Origin: Rhynchonema sp. JSB1_4
Taxonomy: Eukaryota; Nematoda; Chromadorea; Monhysterida; Xyalidae
Direction: 5' to 3'
Assembly: GCA_030248065.1 (NCBI GenBank)
Contig: JASAMV010001392.1
Coordinates: 1-20,050, forward strand
DNA: 20,050 bases
Part shown: piece after piece, positions 1 through 10,194 of the stretch
How the letters are laid out: each line of letters begins with the position of its first letter
Numbering within the stretch: the stretch's first letter is position 1
The notes under the pieces: model-generated
The model's database searches: none
What the model saw: only the letters and a program-made list of their open reading frames with translations
What the model was told of the DNA's origin: nothing
Translations under genes and position numbers: made by a program

Positions 1-116
1 TGACCACGAAAAAAATATAAGGCGTATAAAACTCCGTGAAATCACGCAATAAATACGTTTGGATGTGATCATACAACAAAGCAACCAGCTCACGGGTTTG
101 TTGTTCGGTCAATGAC
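1..116 (-). CDS. Possible partial coding exon at the left edge, family unknown
   Basis: On the minus strand a frame is open from about position 116 to the window edge (38 codons). It reads like a soluble, helical protein segment, for example SLTEQQTRELVALLYDHIQ, followed by an aromatic-rich stretch near DFTEFYTPY. Upstream in that frame come a stop and a possible acceptor ending in AG near 117, so it would begin as an internal exon in phase 1. It does not resemble the Abi exon 2 segment that should follow the Abi exon at 8633-8779, so it would belong to another gene or to an unusual Abi exon. I do not recognise the family. A 38-codon open frame is not rare by chance; the support is amino-acid character only. 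Confidence 0.22.
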
Positions 117-660
117 ACCAGCACTTATTGGAACTAATCTCAAAAACGCCACGTGCACTTCTAACGCCAAGCAAAGAACATCCAAACAACAAAGCGATGT
201 TCAAAAGTGCTTTATTTGGCCCCGGCAGTCAGCAAGACCTAAACAGTCGTGGTGAAAATGACGCGGGGTGCCTTCTGTTTTTCTTTCGACACAAACCACG
301 TTTTTTATTTGACACCGATTGGTCGCACAACGACTATATAAGAATTTGGTCAAATTTTTTTCCTGAATCGTAAAGAGGGAAAGCGACGGGCAATGACGTT
401 GCGTTGCGTGATCGCACACAAAGTATGTCGTAAAGAGAATGTTTCAGACCTGCGGCAACGTGGTTGATCTGCTAGATTATTTTTAGCTGTAAATGTTTTG
501 TCAAAAGTACAAGTAGCATAGTGGTTAAGGTTGAACCTGAAGATCAGGTAGATGAATTCTGATTTAGTCATTGTGCGACCAATACCGATAAACACCAAAA
601 CATGTGCGGGAGTCAGCTCAAAACTGCTCAGAAAGTTAAAACTTTTTAACTTGCTGTTTT

Positions 661-957
661 TGACTGCCGGAAGTCAGAATCGGTGACTGCCGGTCCTTGA
701 CTGCCCGGCGCATTTATACTTTTTTCGTGTCTGCTATCGTTTTGACTGCGGTCTAGTATAAATGGGGTAGCAGTCAATCGTATGGGAAGTCACAATTTAT
801 TGACTGCTACTGCCGAGCAGTCAGAAGTATAAACCGACCTTAATACCCACCAAGTGGTCATGTTTGTACGCTAGAGAAAGATAGGCTCATTGCATTTCAC
901 CGGCTTCTTTTATATCTGGTTTTTACCTGGGTTTTCTGCGTTTGAGACCCTGACTGC
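661..957. repeat. TGACTGC-rich inverted-repeat cluster (MITE-like remnant)
   Basis: The 7-mer TGACTGC occurs at 661, 684, 698, 743, 801 and 951, and its reverse complement GCAGTCA at 770 and 817. That is eight copies in about 300 bp. Two of them form an inverted pair (743-749 with 770-776). A 10-bp inverted pair CATTTATACT / AGTATAAATG (711-720 with 755-764) interlocks with it. A further hairpin is at 802-822. Such density of one motif with interlaced inverted copies is typical of small TIR elements or their subterminal iterons. No target-site duplication was found, so the limits are uncertain. Confidence 0.5.
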
Positions 958-3356
958 TAAGTTCAGTTACCAGTTTATGTGTAATCGGCTATGTACCTAA
1001 CGTCGTGGCCAGCCAAGTGCCCAGAGTGCCGGCGCAGCGCGTCTTCGTGAGCGTGGCTTCACACCCGAGAGCGCCATTCAACTTTCACTATATTGCCGTT
1101 AATAATCATTACATAGTCACTCAGTTCACATACTGTATACGCTTTGAGCGAAACTGAAGAACTGAATCGAGCGAAGACGTGTGAGAAAATAAGAAAAGCG
1201 CGAACGAACCACGTAAACCCAAGTACATTAATGTACACCTAATACCCAATACACCCACATGTGATTTGCACCAAGTGCATCCAATTTGCCAGCAATCTCT
1301 TTGTGAGTGGGTGCTGCCTGATTTTCAGACGGGTTGGCACAAGCGGGTACAATGGGAATGTAGATAATGTACCTGATCGCGGCATCTCTTGGTTCCATTG
1401 GTTCCCAGCCGACTGTTCTGCAGCGGCACTGCGTTTCTTTGGCCGCATTTTTGTTTTTTTTACTGCACGTCACTTCCACGAACTATTGAGAGCATAAGGG
1501 TGCATGTGCAATACGCGTAACTGCTTTACCAGAGAGCCTGGTTGGAAATCAATTTACCCAAGTGGTCGCGCCCACAATATAGCTCGCAAATCTCAGGGCT
1601 ATGTTTTTTCAAGTTGCAGAATATTTAACGATGATTCGATTAGTCCATCTGAGCGCCATTCTCAGGATTAAACCTTGAATTCCAAAAAGTTATTACTCTG
1701 GAGAAGCTATCTACATATACACTGGGTACACATCGACTTGTGCGTCAGCGGAGGAGTGACTTGGTCAAGGATTTGGTTCGCATGCGGGCGTTCCCGTTTT
1801 CATGACGTTATGTGCGTTATAAAGGCTGTTCTCACCACAAAATGGCAACCCAAATTTAGCTTTGTGAACTGCACTGCGGTTTTTATTACCCCATGCCAGC
1901 TAAATCTCGGCATAAAGGCCGTAAAAAACGGGTTAATGTTCCCGACCGTTCATCATTTGGTTGTCCGAAGCATAGTCGTCCATCCAAGTCACTTGCCAGC
2001 AACTATGCTATCATTTACAAACAACGACATGTACATGTAACGTATGCGCGCAAGCCAGAAGCCTAGGTACTACATACCTTGTAAACACGGTACCTTTATT
2101 TGCACTTCGTTCAGAGTGTTTTTTCGTGGTGCTGCGACTGTATTTGGTCGACCCTGGTGTTGCCGTGCTGAGCATTCGGCAGATACAGTAGTTGCTCCCG
2201 TGGGATTCACCAAGTGATCGGCTGTTTCTTATAGTGCTGTACGTATATGTACCTATGGAAGAAAGTATTGTATAGCCCCCCCGTGGTACTTTGGCGGTTA
2301 TCAGTGAAAAAATGGCTGCGGCGCAGAGCATGACGGCGCAATAAAGCGCCCGTGTTGTTCGTGTGGCGGTTTTTACCGCCTTGGTTTGTCACATTGAAGT
2401 TATATTCATGTATGGTGTATGTATATACCATTCTAAACCTTTGGTGGACATAAAATCAGCTATTGGATTGGATTCGAATTGCGCACGGCGCACGCGCTCA
2501 TCTTGACATTGTGATTTAATTTTGAACATGCCAAGACCGGGATCTTGTTCCATTCATGTGAGCTGGTTATTTGAATGCCTTGTTTAATTGGAAACCCATT
2601 CGGTTTTCTGGCTCATCTCATGCATGCGCAGTTCCCCCTCTCCAACCCTGCTTTGTTGTGGGCACGCTGTTTGGGGAAGCTTAAATCAACTGTCATCATG
2701 TATACGGCATTGCGCAGCGAAGTAGACAATCGCGCACTGGCAAATTGCGTGCATGGTGTACCGATTAGCATTCTGTAGAGCTCATAGGACGTGATGCAAC
2801 AAAGCGTGTTGCTTACATTTTTTGAGAACAACAAAAGCGTTGGAGTACGTAGCCAGCCAAAAACCAAAGCCCTACATGAGTCTCTCTTTCAAGCGTTTGT
2901 GCTCGTTCATATTGAACCTGCACCGTGTGGTTACATACAGTAACTTCAGTGAGTAAGTAATTCATACGCAGGCCACACGGATAATTGTATTCTGACGTCG
3001 CAGAGGGTTCCAACGTCGTCAGCAATATGAGTCGAGCTTAAACTCTTTATCTCAGGGCGACCGACCTGAAATGTAAACGTTGCCTTTTTCATCAGTATGC
3101 GTATCGACAACTCAAGTTCTTAGCAAATAACATGCACATAAATTTTGTTTGCCGCTCCCACTGAGTGGCTAATACTGTACAACGAGAATGAACAAATTCA
3201 GTTAAATGTGTACCATTTGCCTTGCATATGTATGTACGTATGCAACCTGACCTTATGATTATCCTTGTGCTGGAAAATACGAATTATTGCAGAATCGGGG
3301 GAAAAGGCATACTGTAAGGACTAAAACGTCATTCGGACTACCAGATCATCCTTGTT

Positions 3357-3400
3357 ACACATACATATATATATACATACATATACATACATACATATAA
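3357..3400. repeat. TA/CATA microsatellite
   Basis: An alternating run of ACATA and TATA units ends exactly where the left arm of the large palindrome begins. It may mark an AT-rich insertion target, or a replication-slippage tract at the palindrome border. Confidence 0.85.
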
Positions 3401-3869
3401 GCAGGAATCTTTTACACTCATACAGGCCTGATTGACTCTTTCACGTTTCAGAGCGCATTAAACCAGCGTGTCATAAAAGAAGACTTATACGCGCATGTGT
3501 AGCTAATGTTAGGTATAATACCTGATGAGGAGAAAATCCAGCACGTGAGAAACTATGGCTCGACTCTCCCCGACTGCGTAATTAAAAACCGGCGCCGCCA
3601 TATGAGCTTTTGATTTGAAAAGCGTATCCACGCAACGTGAGCAGTCATGTCGCGTGAAGGTGTTTCGAGCACGAGCCACGCCAACGAGTCAATGTCGACC
3701 AGACGACACGACGCGTCAGAACTGCGATACATGACGCGCAATCTGGATGATTGTTTGACGCTGTTGCAACGCGAGAGTCAACCCATCACCGCGCCTGTGA
3801 ACGGTTAGATCACATGATTGATTGTTGGCCATGTTTATGTAGCTATATATTTGTAACTTGTTGAAATCA

Positions 3870-4054
3870 CAGTCAACCCTCTTTATAGTGACATGATCGG
3901 TACCTGCCATTTTCTGTCACTATAAGGATATCCACTATGGACTAGTTACTAGGTTAAAGCAAATCAGGGTCCAAAATGGCGTTGTATGATAATATTATAA
4001 TATTATATTATAATATCCACCATAGGGAGGGTTCACTATAAAGAGGGTAAACTG
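3870..4054. mobile_element. Small TIR element (MITE), left-arm copy
   Basis: It begins CAGTCAACCCTCTTTATAGT and ends with the inverted counterpart ACTATAAAGAGGGTAAACTG, giving about 20-bp terminal inverted repeats that differ at two bases. Inside are another inverted pair (ATCCACTATGG / CCACCATAGGG type) and an AT-rich run. The size of 185 bp and lack of coding capacity fit a MITE. The terminal CAGT and the CTCTTTATAGTGA block recall pogo/Tigger-type Tc1-mariner ends, but no TA duplication is visible, so the superfamily is not settled. A hairpin continues outside it: GGTAAACT at 4046 pairs with AGTTTACC at 4070, around TGAAC/GTTCA. Confidence 0.65.
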
Positions 4055-4103
4055 AACGATAGTTCACACAGTTTACCTAACACACTATTTTCTTCCATGG
4101 AAT

Positions 4104-4131
4104 CGTTTCGTTTCGTTTTCGTTTTCGTTTT
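4104..4131 (+). repeat. TTTCG/TTTTCG microsatellite
   Basis: Tandem TTTCG and TTTTCG units, mirrored in the other arm at 7471-7499 as CGAAA/CGAAAA units. Confidence 0.8.
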
Positions 4132-4954
4132 ACTTTTCATGGTTATAACCACAAGGCATATGCGCAACATCAATATAATCATTGATAAAATGGATCGCAT
4201 AACCTTATACTAGCAAAAAAACGTTTGTGAACGACAGCACCGAGTTGACATTGTTTGCAAAAAAACTCGTTTTGCTCGTTAGATGGCAAAATCGAGGGGG
4301 TCATTTCCGGAGTAAAATCAAAAACGTATTGGCATCAAATCCCAACCAACTTCATATCTCGGTCCGCCTGGATCGCGTGAAGAACCGAGCTTGGTGTCGA
4401 TAATCTCGATTTCGCGACAACAATATAAAGACGTTTTTGTAAATAATACCTAAGGTGATATATACATAGTTGAGCAGCGCTGTGTCAGTGATTTGAACGA
4501 AGTGTGGCATGGCACTGATCACCTCTTCATACATACATATACGTGTACATCATAGACGATCGTGCGTGGTGCAATGCAACATTCGACTCGATCCTGTGCT
4601 GGCCAGCCGTCCCTGCCAACAGCCATGCCGTGCGTAACTGTCCACCGCTCAAGGGACTCGATGCAACACGTACGTTTGCATTCACACTTCACTGCCATTG
4701 TAACTGCCAATATATGTGCCGGTGTGTTTGTCCCGCCGTAAAACCAAATGGTGTATAGTACTCGCTCATAAAATGATAATGCAACCGACATTCTGACATT
4801 GATATGCCAAACTCTGGTCGGCTGCATTTTTAGCATTAGACCACCGTAGTTTCCCACTTGACCAGCGTAAAGTGTGAAACGTGCCTGGAGGTGACTATAC
4901 GTGTTATGCATGTAGATAAAGAACGGTATATTATTGAGTTTATCTGTCATTTAG

Positions 4955-6645
4955 TTGCATTTTGTTCAGTTCAAACACTACTATGGGTGTAATATTATTT
5001 TTTCGATCGGGAGCTGAGTTGACATCAGACGGGAGATGATGCCGTCCTGTTCACGATTAGTACGAAGTCATTAGACGCGTACGAATGGAGTCCTCGCACA
5101 TAAACGGTAACCATCATGGGATTCAGTTCAGCGTGCCACTTTTTTGTTCACGGTGTCCCAGCGTCCACTGATCGCAAATTCGATTCGACTGCTACGCAGT
5201 GAATGTGGTAGCTCACATCTGTGGCTTCATGTGTATTGTTTCATTATTTATGGATATTATTCGTCAAACGGGTACACAGTTTCAGACACACTGAGAGTGA
5301 TGATGTTTCAGGCGAACTACATAAGTTGTGTCATGCGTCGGGCCATTGGGCAGGCGAGAATGACAGTTGGCTGTCGGGCATCACACCGGACGCCGGCTGG
5401 ACAGACTACCGCGCGTGCATTATCGTTGATCCGGCGATATTGCAGGTCACCACGCACTGCAGTGTGCCACAGCACCCTACAGCCACTGTTGCATGATCAT
5501 AGGGTCGTCTAGCTGCGTAGTCGATCCAATTGCTCATGACACGATTTTTTTTGAAGTCGGGTAGCTCCGATTTTGCTCCTCCTCCGCACGACAATTCCCA
5601 GAGAAAAGCCTCCTGCAAAACATAAACACATGCCTTTGTTTTTTCGAAACGTTTTGAAGTTTAATGTTTTGCACGTGTCTTTTTCTCTGGAAATTGATCT
5701 ACGGAGGAACACCAAAATCGAAATCAGCCAACTTCGAAAAAGTTGTCTTATGAGCAATTTTGTGGACTATATTGTACCATGCACGTGAGCTGTTTCCACA
5801 ACGCTCGTCCACAAGGTTTCGGTTCTGTAAACAGTGACACGCACGACCTGTAGTACAACACCCACTTACACATACCTACTGTAGCATGTGAGCTTTTTCG
5901 CATGGGCATGACACGGTTTGTTCAGAGCTTTGAATAGTGAATGTAGCACAGACTGAATAGCACTATAATGTGGTTGTTGGCCATCCTGCAGCCTGTAGGA
6001 TGTAGTATGGCATTGTGGTTGCATGTGGCTGGATACGGCATGAATGTTCGTGCAGGTACTTCCGTGTATCCCTGACGAATCAATATGCACAGTTTAAAAA
6101 GTTGTGAAGGAAACATTAGCAGTTCATTGCGCCTCCAAATTATTTTCCACAGATGGTCACCGGCATAATTTTCCATCACGGGAAATGTTGTCGTCATCAT
6201 AATGAAACAATGTGCGCACAGCGAGTCGTCAATTCCCCAATGCTTGATCCCCAATATACATACAGTAGGATGCTGCTTGCTCACCGTGAACAGAATTAAA
6301 GCTGCAATGGCAGAGAGAGCGCTTTCGAACTTGAATCCCAGAATGATGATGTTACCGCTCCCTCACCAGCGCATTGCTGCACGACTGTGATGTTTCAGGC
6401 AAACTATACAAGATGTGCCAGGTATCAGTCATGTGGGCAGTACGCGTCTAATGTCAATCAAGTAACCATAATGGCGGTAACAGGTCGTCACCATCTACCC
6501 GTCTTGCATGACAACTCATGTTGTCGATATGCTTAGAGAACCTCGGCCCTGAAGCCTCCCGATCGAAAATGATATGGGACTGTATTGACACTGCAAAACA
6601 TGATATACATGGATGTGTATTGATGGAATCATAATTCAGTTGTAT
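4955..6645. other. Spacer of the giant palindrome, diverged inverted symmetry
   Basis: The spacer has no convincing gene. Short exact inverted matches run colinearly inwards from the arms: TTTTCGATCGGGAG near 5000 with 6557-6570, CATTAGACGCGTAC at 5069 with 6440, TGTTCACGGTG at 5145 with 6282, and ATTGTTTCATTA at 5235 with 6200. A direct (not inverted) match, TGATGTTTCAGGC plus flanking similarity, links 5301-5313 and 6388-6400. Open frames of about 120 codons lie at 5144-5512 (plus) and 5922-6284 (minus). Neither begins with ATG, and neither shows a motif I can name. Confidence 0.6.
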
Positions 6646-8183
6646 CTAAATGACAGATAAACTCAATAATATACCGTTCTTTATCTACATGCATAACACG
6701 TATAGTCACCTCCAGGCACGTTTCACACTTTACGCTGGTCAGTGGGAAGAAACTACGGTGGTCTAATGCTAAAAATGCAGCCGACCAGAGTTTGGCATAT
6801 CAATGTCAGAATGTCGGTTGCATTATCATTTTATGAGCGAGTACTATACACCATTTGGTTTTACGGCGGGACAAACACACCGGCACATATATTGGCAGTT
6901 ACAATGGCAGTGAAGTGTGAATGCAAACGTACGTGTTGCCATCGAAACCCTTGAGCGGTGGACAGTTACGCACGGCATGGCTGTTGGCAGGGACGGCTGG
7001 CCAGCACAAGGTCGAGTCGAATGTTGCAGTGCACCACGCACGATCGTCAATGATGTACACGTATATGTATGTATGAAGAGGTGATCAGTGCCATGCCACA
7101 CTTCGTTCAAATCAGCTGACACAGCGCTGCTCAACTATGTATATATCACCTTAGGTATTATTTACAAAAACGTCTTTATATTGTTGTCGCGAAATCGAGA
7201 TTATCGACACCAAGCTCGGTCTTTCACGCGATCCAGGCGGACCGAGATATGAAGTTGGTTGGATTTTGATGCCAATACGTTTTTGATTTTACTCAAAAGA
7301 AATGACCCCCTCGATTTTGCCATCTGACGAGCAAAACGAGGTTTTTTGCAAACAATGTCAACTCGGTGCTGTCGTTCACAAACCGTTTCGAGTATAAGGT
7401 TATGCGATCCATTTTATCAATGATTATATTGATGTTGCGCATATGCCTTGTGGTTATAACCATGAAAAGTAAAACGAAAACGAAAACGAAACGAAACGAT
7501 TCCATGGAAGAAAATAGTGTGTTAGGTAAACTGTGTGAACTATCGTTCAGTTTACCCTCTTTGATAGTGAACCCTCCCTATGGTGGATATTATAATATTA
7601 TCATACAACGCCATTTTGGACCCTGATTTGCTTTAACCTAGTAACTAGTCCATAGTGGATATCCTTATAGTGACAGAAAATGGCAGGTACCGATCATGTC
7701 ACTATAAAGAGGGTTGACTGTGATTTCAACAAGTTACAAATATATAGCTACATAAACATGGCCAACAATCAATCATGTGATCTAACCGTTCACAGGCGCG
7801 GTGATGGGTTGACTCTCGCGTTGCAACAGCGTCAAACAATCATCCAGATTGCGCGTCATGTATCGCAGTTCTGACGCGTCGTGTCGTCTGGTCGACATTG
7901 ACTCGTTGGCGTGGCTCGTGCTCGAAACACCTTCACGCGACATGACTGCTCACGTTGCGTGGATACGCTTTTCAAATCAAAAGCTCATATGGCGGCGCCG
8001 GTTTTTAATTACGCAGTCGGGGAGAGTCGAGCCATAGTTTCTCACGTGCTGGATTTTCTCCTCATCAGGTATTATACCTAACATTAGCTACACATGCGCG
8101 TATAAGTCCTCCTTTTTACGACACGCTGGTTTAATGCGCTCTGAAAAGGAAAGAGTCAATCAGGCGAAGGAAAAGATTCCTGC
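6646..8183 (-). repeat. Right arm of the giant palindrome
   Basis: Reverse-complement copy of 3401-4954. A frame at 7293-7505 (minus, 70 codons) is open here, with a hydrophobic start (FVFVFVLLFMV), but the corresponding frame in the left arm is cut by a TAG. It is therefore unlikely to be a conserved gene. The hydrophobic run is produced by the TTTTCG microsatellite being translated. Confidence 0.85.
7548..7720. mobile_element. Small TIR element (MITE), right-arm copy
   Basis: Inverted counterpart of 3870-4054, beginning CAGTTTACCCTCTTTGATAG and ending AAAGAGGGTTGACTG. It is 12 bp shorter, from contraction of the AT-rich run, with one extra G in the first TIR. Its presence at the same place in both arms shows that the small element was there before the arms were duplicated or homogenised. 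Confidence 0.65.
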
Positions 8184-8297
8184 AAGAGAGATATGATGAT
8201 ATATATTGATGGAACAAGGAACGGTCCAACGTTGTCCCAGATGCCTTTTCCCCCTTCGCATTCGTTTTCCAGCACAAGGTCTAGGCAGGCTCGCTTG

Positions 8298-8580
8298 CAG
8301 AGCCGGCCCCTGCAAATTTGGCCGAAAAATTGGCACTTTTTTGCATTTTGGCCGAAAATTTGCCTAAAATACGTATTATATGGATGTTTGCGCGCGGAGC
8401 GCGCTATTTTTGGGGTTTTGAGGTCGGAAAATACCCATTTTTGCCTATAAAAACCATAAATTGATGGTTGCAAGGTACCGTGGTTGCAAGGTACCAACCC
8501 TTCCCCCCCCATCCCCCCCCAAGGGGTGGTTGCAAGGTACCTACTCCTTAGGGGGGGAATCCCCCCCAGCCACTACACTC
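8298..8580. mobile_element. Probable degenerate hAT-like MITE fragment in Abi intron 1
   Basis: The right end reads CCAGCCACTACACTC at 8566-8580, matching 12 of 15 bases of the CCAGGAACTACACTG end of the elements upstream of Abi. It is preceded by the same kind of opposed G and C runs (GGGGGGGAATCCCCCCC). Inside are the TTTTGGCCGAAAA / TTTGCCTAAAA patches seen in those elements and a 6-bp-stem hairpin GCGCGC-GGA-GCGCGC (8390-8404). The left end is not found: it may be truncated, or may lie at CAGAGCCGGCCCCTG (8298), which has no matching partner. No target-site duplication could be paired. Confidence 0.45.
8466..8541 (+). repeat. Three copies of GGTTGCAAGGTACC
   Basis: Exact 14-bp direct repeats at 8466-8479, 8482-8495 and 8528-8541, lying in the right part of the fragment above. 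They resemble the subterminal iterons found in the other elements of this region, but with their own sequence. Confidence 0.85.
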
Positions 8581-8620
8581 ACTGCCTCCCACACATGGGC
8601 CTGCCAGCTGCCACTAACTA

Positions 8621-8828
<208 letters not shown>

Positions 8829-9157
8829 AAACGAGAACCCATTGACTGGTAACTAACGGTGAACTACATGAGCTTCCGTCCAGTGTAGTTCCTGGGGGGA
8901 GGGGTCCCCCCTAAGGTACACTAACCGCCGCGACCAAGGCACACTAGTACACTAACCGCCGCGCCAGGTACACTAACCGCCTCAATTTTTGCCCAAAATA
9001 GGCATTTTTAGGCATAAAATGGGCATTTTTGGGCCCAAATGGGTGATTTTTAGGTCGATGCAATGGTGTAGCAGGACGGGGGGGGGTGAGTAGGTAGGTA
9101 GGTTGACGCTCCATGTCCATCCTGGTACAGTAGGTACCGTAAAAACCTAAATAGACG

Positions 9158-9245
9158 GGGGGGCTCTATTAACTCACTGACCCCATTTTGGGGGGCTCTA
9201 TTACGGGGGGGGGGGGCTCTATTCCGGGGGGGGGCCTCTATTAAT
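9158..9245 (+). repeat. GGGGGCTCTATT iterons of element E, left set
   Basis: Four units of G-run plus CTCTATT, the first and last continuing as AACTCACTGACCCC and AATTCACTGACCC. Three further units lie at 11391-11463 in the same order and orientation. The G runs vary from 5 to 13 bases. Confidence 0.75.
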
Positions 9246-9501
9246 TCACTGACCCGAACCTGAAAAATTGTTCCCAGAAATACACCCCAAAAACCCCTAA
9301 AAATGGGTTTGAAAGGATGTTTTTTCGCTTGTAATTGCATTTATTCGTGTCTATTCGTCAATAGGAGGCGTATTATGTGCTCTGAACGAACAACAAACGT
9401 GCATATTGCATAAATGTACCTGTACACCACCAGTGTAGTTCCTGGTCCGGAGGGGGAACAGACGTACCCTCCACTATTTTCGGACGGGGAACTGACGTAC
9501 C

Positions 9502-9891
9502 CAGTGTAGTTCCTGGGGGAGGGGGGTCCCCTCCTAAGGTACACTAACCGCCGCGACCAAGGTACACTAGTACACTAACCGCCGCGTCAGGTACACTAAC
9601 CGCCTCAACTTTTGCCTAAAATGGCCATTTTTAGGCCTAAAATGGGCATTTTTAGGCCTAAAATGTGTGATTTTTAGGTCAATGTTCTCAAAAGTCGCCA
9701 AAATACCCTTGTTCTGAAGAATTTTTTCCAAAAAGGGGTAAAAATAGGTCAAATTTTCTACCTCAAAAAGTGACTTTTTCCTGATTTTGGGTCTTCCCCC
9801 CCCCCGTCCCCCCCCAGGGAGGTACACTAACCGCCTCACGGAAAAAAGGGGTAGGTACACCAACCGCCGCGCCGGACCAGGAACTACACTG
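9502..9891. mobile_element. hAT-like MITE A2, intact, inside element B
   Basis: 390 bp, CAGTGTAGTTCCTGG to CCAGGAACTACACTG, with an exact 8-bp duplication GACGTACC (9494-9501 and 9892-9899). The target is itself one of element B's ACGTACC repeats, which shows B was there first. Inside, repeated TACACTAACCGCC units flank opposed G/C runs near both ends. The core carries two perfect 14-bp palindromes TTTTAGGCCTAAAA (9629-9642 and 9650-9663). This is the best reference copy of the family in the window. Confidence 0.9.
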
Positions 9892-10194
9892 GACGTACCT
9901 ACCTGGGGGGGGGGGGGGGGGGAAGTCCCAATTTGGGGGGGGACGGAAAAAAGTCATTTTTTGAGGTCGAAAAATTGGACTATTTTTGCCTTCTTTTGCG
10001 AAAAATCCCCTATAAAAAGGGTATTTTGGCGTTTTTTTGGAGGTTTCACCTAAAGTTTACCTATTTTTGACCTAAAAATGCCTATTTTAGGCCTAAATTT
10101 GCCCATTTTAGGAAAAAATTGGGGGAGCAGACGTACCCGGAGGGGGAACAGTGGGGCAGGCGTACCTCGGAGGGGGAACAGACGTACCCATAGT

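Larger units (their letters stand above)
3401..4954 (+). repeat. Left arm of the giant palindrome
   Basis: This arm mirrors 6646-8183. Two overlapping open frames (3553-3741 and 3716-3910, both minus) encode exactly the same 62 and 64 residues as the matching frames of the other arm (7849-8037 and 7680-7874, plus), so about 360 bp is essentially unchanged. Seen differences include 12 extra bases in an AT-rich run near 4000, an in-frame TAG at 4212 where the other arm reads TCG, and small changes near 4310, 4650 and 4855. The arm contains a small TIR element, a TTTCG microsatellite and no recognisable gene. Confidence 0.85.
3401..8183. mobile_element. Giant palindrome (foldback-like element), 4.8 kb
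   Basis: Sequence starting GCAGGAATCTTTT at 3401 returns as its reverse complement ending AAAAGATTCCTGC at 8183. The match continues inwards to 4954 on the left and 6646 on the right. The arms are about 1554 and 1538 bp and differ only by scattered substitutions and a few small indels; the spacer is about 1691 bp. No target-site duplication is evident (left flank ACATATAA, right flank AAGAGAGA). No transposase domain was recognised. Alternatives are a foldback transposon, two copies of one repeat inserted head to head, or an inverted segmental duplication kept similar by gene conversion. Confidence 0.85.

Noticed and set aside
511..585. tRNA-like sequence (TAGCATAGTGGTTAAGG, then CTGAAGATCAGG)
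   Set aside because: The A-box-like part and a Phe-like anticodon-loop string are present, but the B box is poor and the anticodon and acceptor stems do not pair. At most a remnant of a tRNA-derived SINE.
3553..3910. Identical 62- and 64-residue frames in both arms as conserved proteins
   Set aside because: Identity comes from near-identical DNA between arms, not from selection on protein; both frames overlap and lack any known motif.
4519..4950. 143-codon minus frame in the left palindrome arm
   Set aside because: The counterpart in the right arm is broken up by indels and shifts, the content is Cys/His-rich without a motif, and the frame is explained by the repeat.
5922..6284. 120-codon minus frame in the spacer as a transposase fragment
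   Set aside because: A WRRN-like string gave a faint resemblance to DDE transposases, but there are no catalytic acidic residues in register and no ATG start.
8156..8512. 118-codon minus frame over the intron 1 transposon fragment
   Set aside because: It crosses G/C runs and the repeat boundary at 8183; composition is dictated by repeats.
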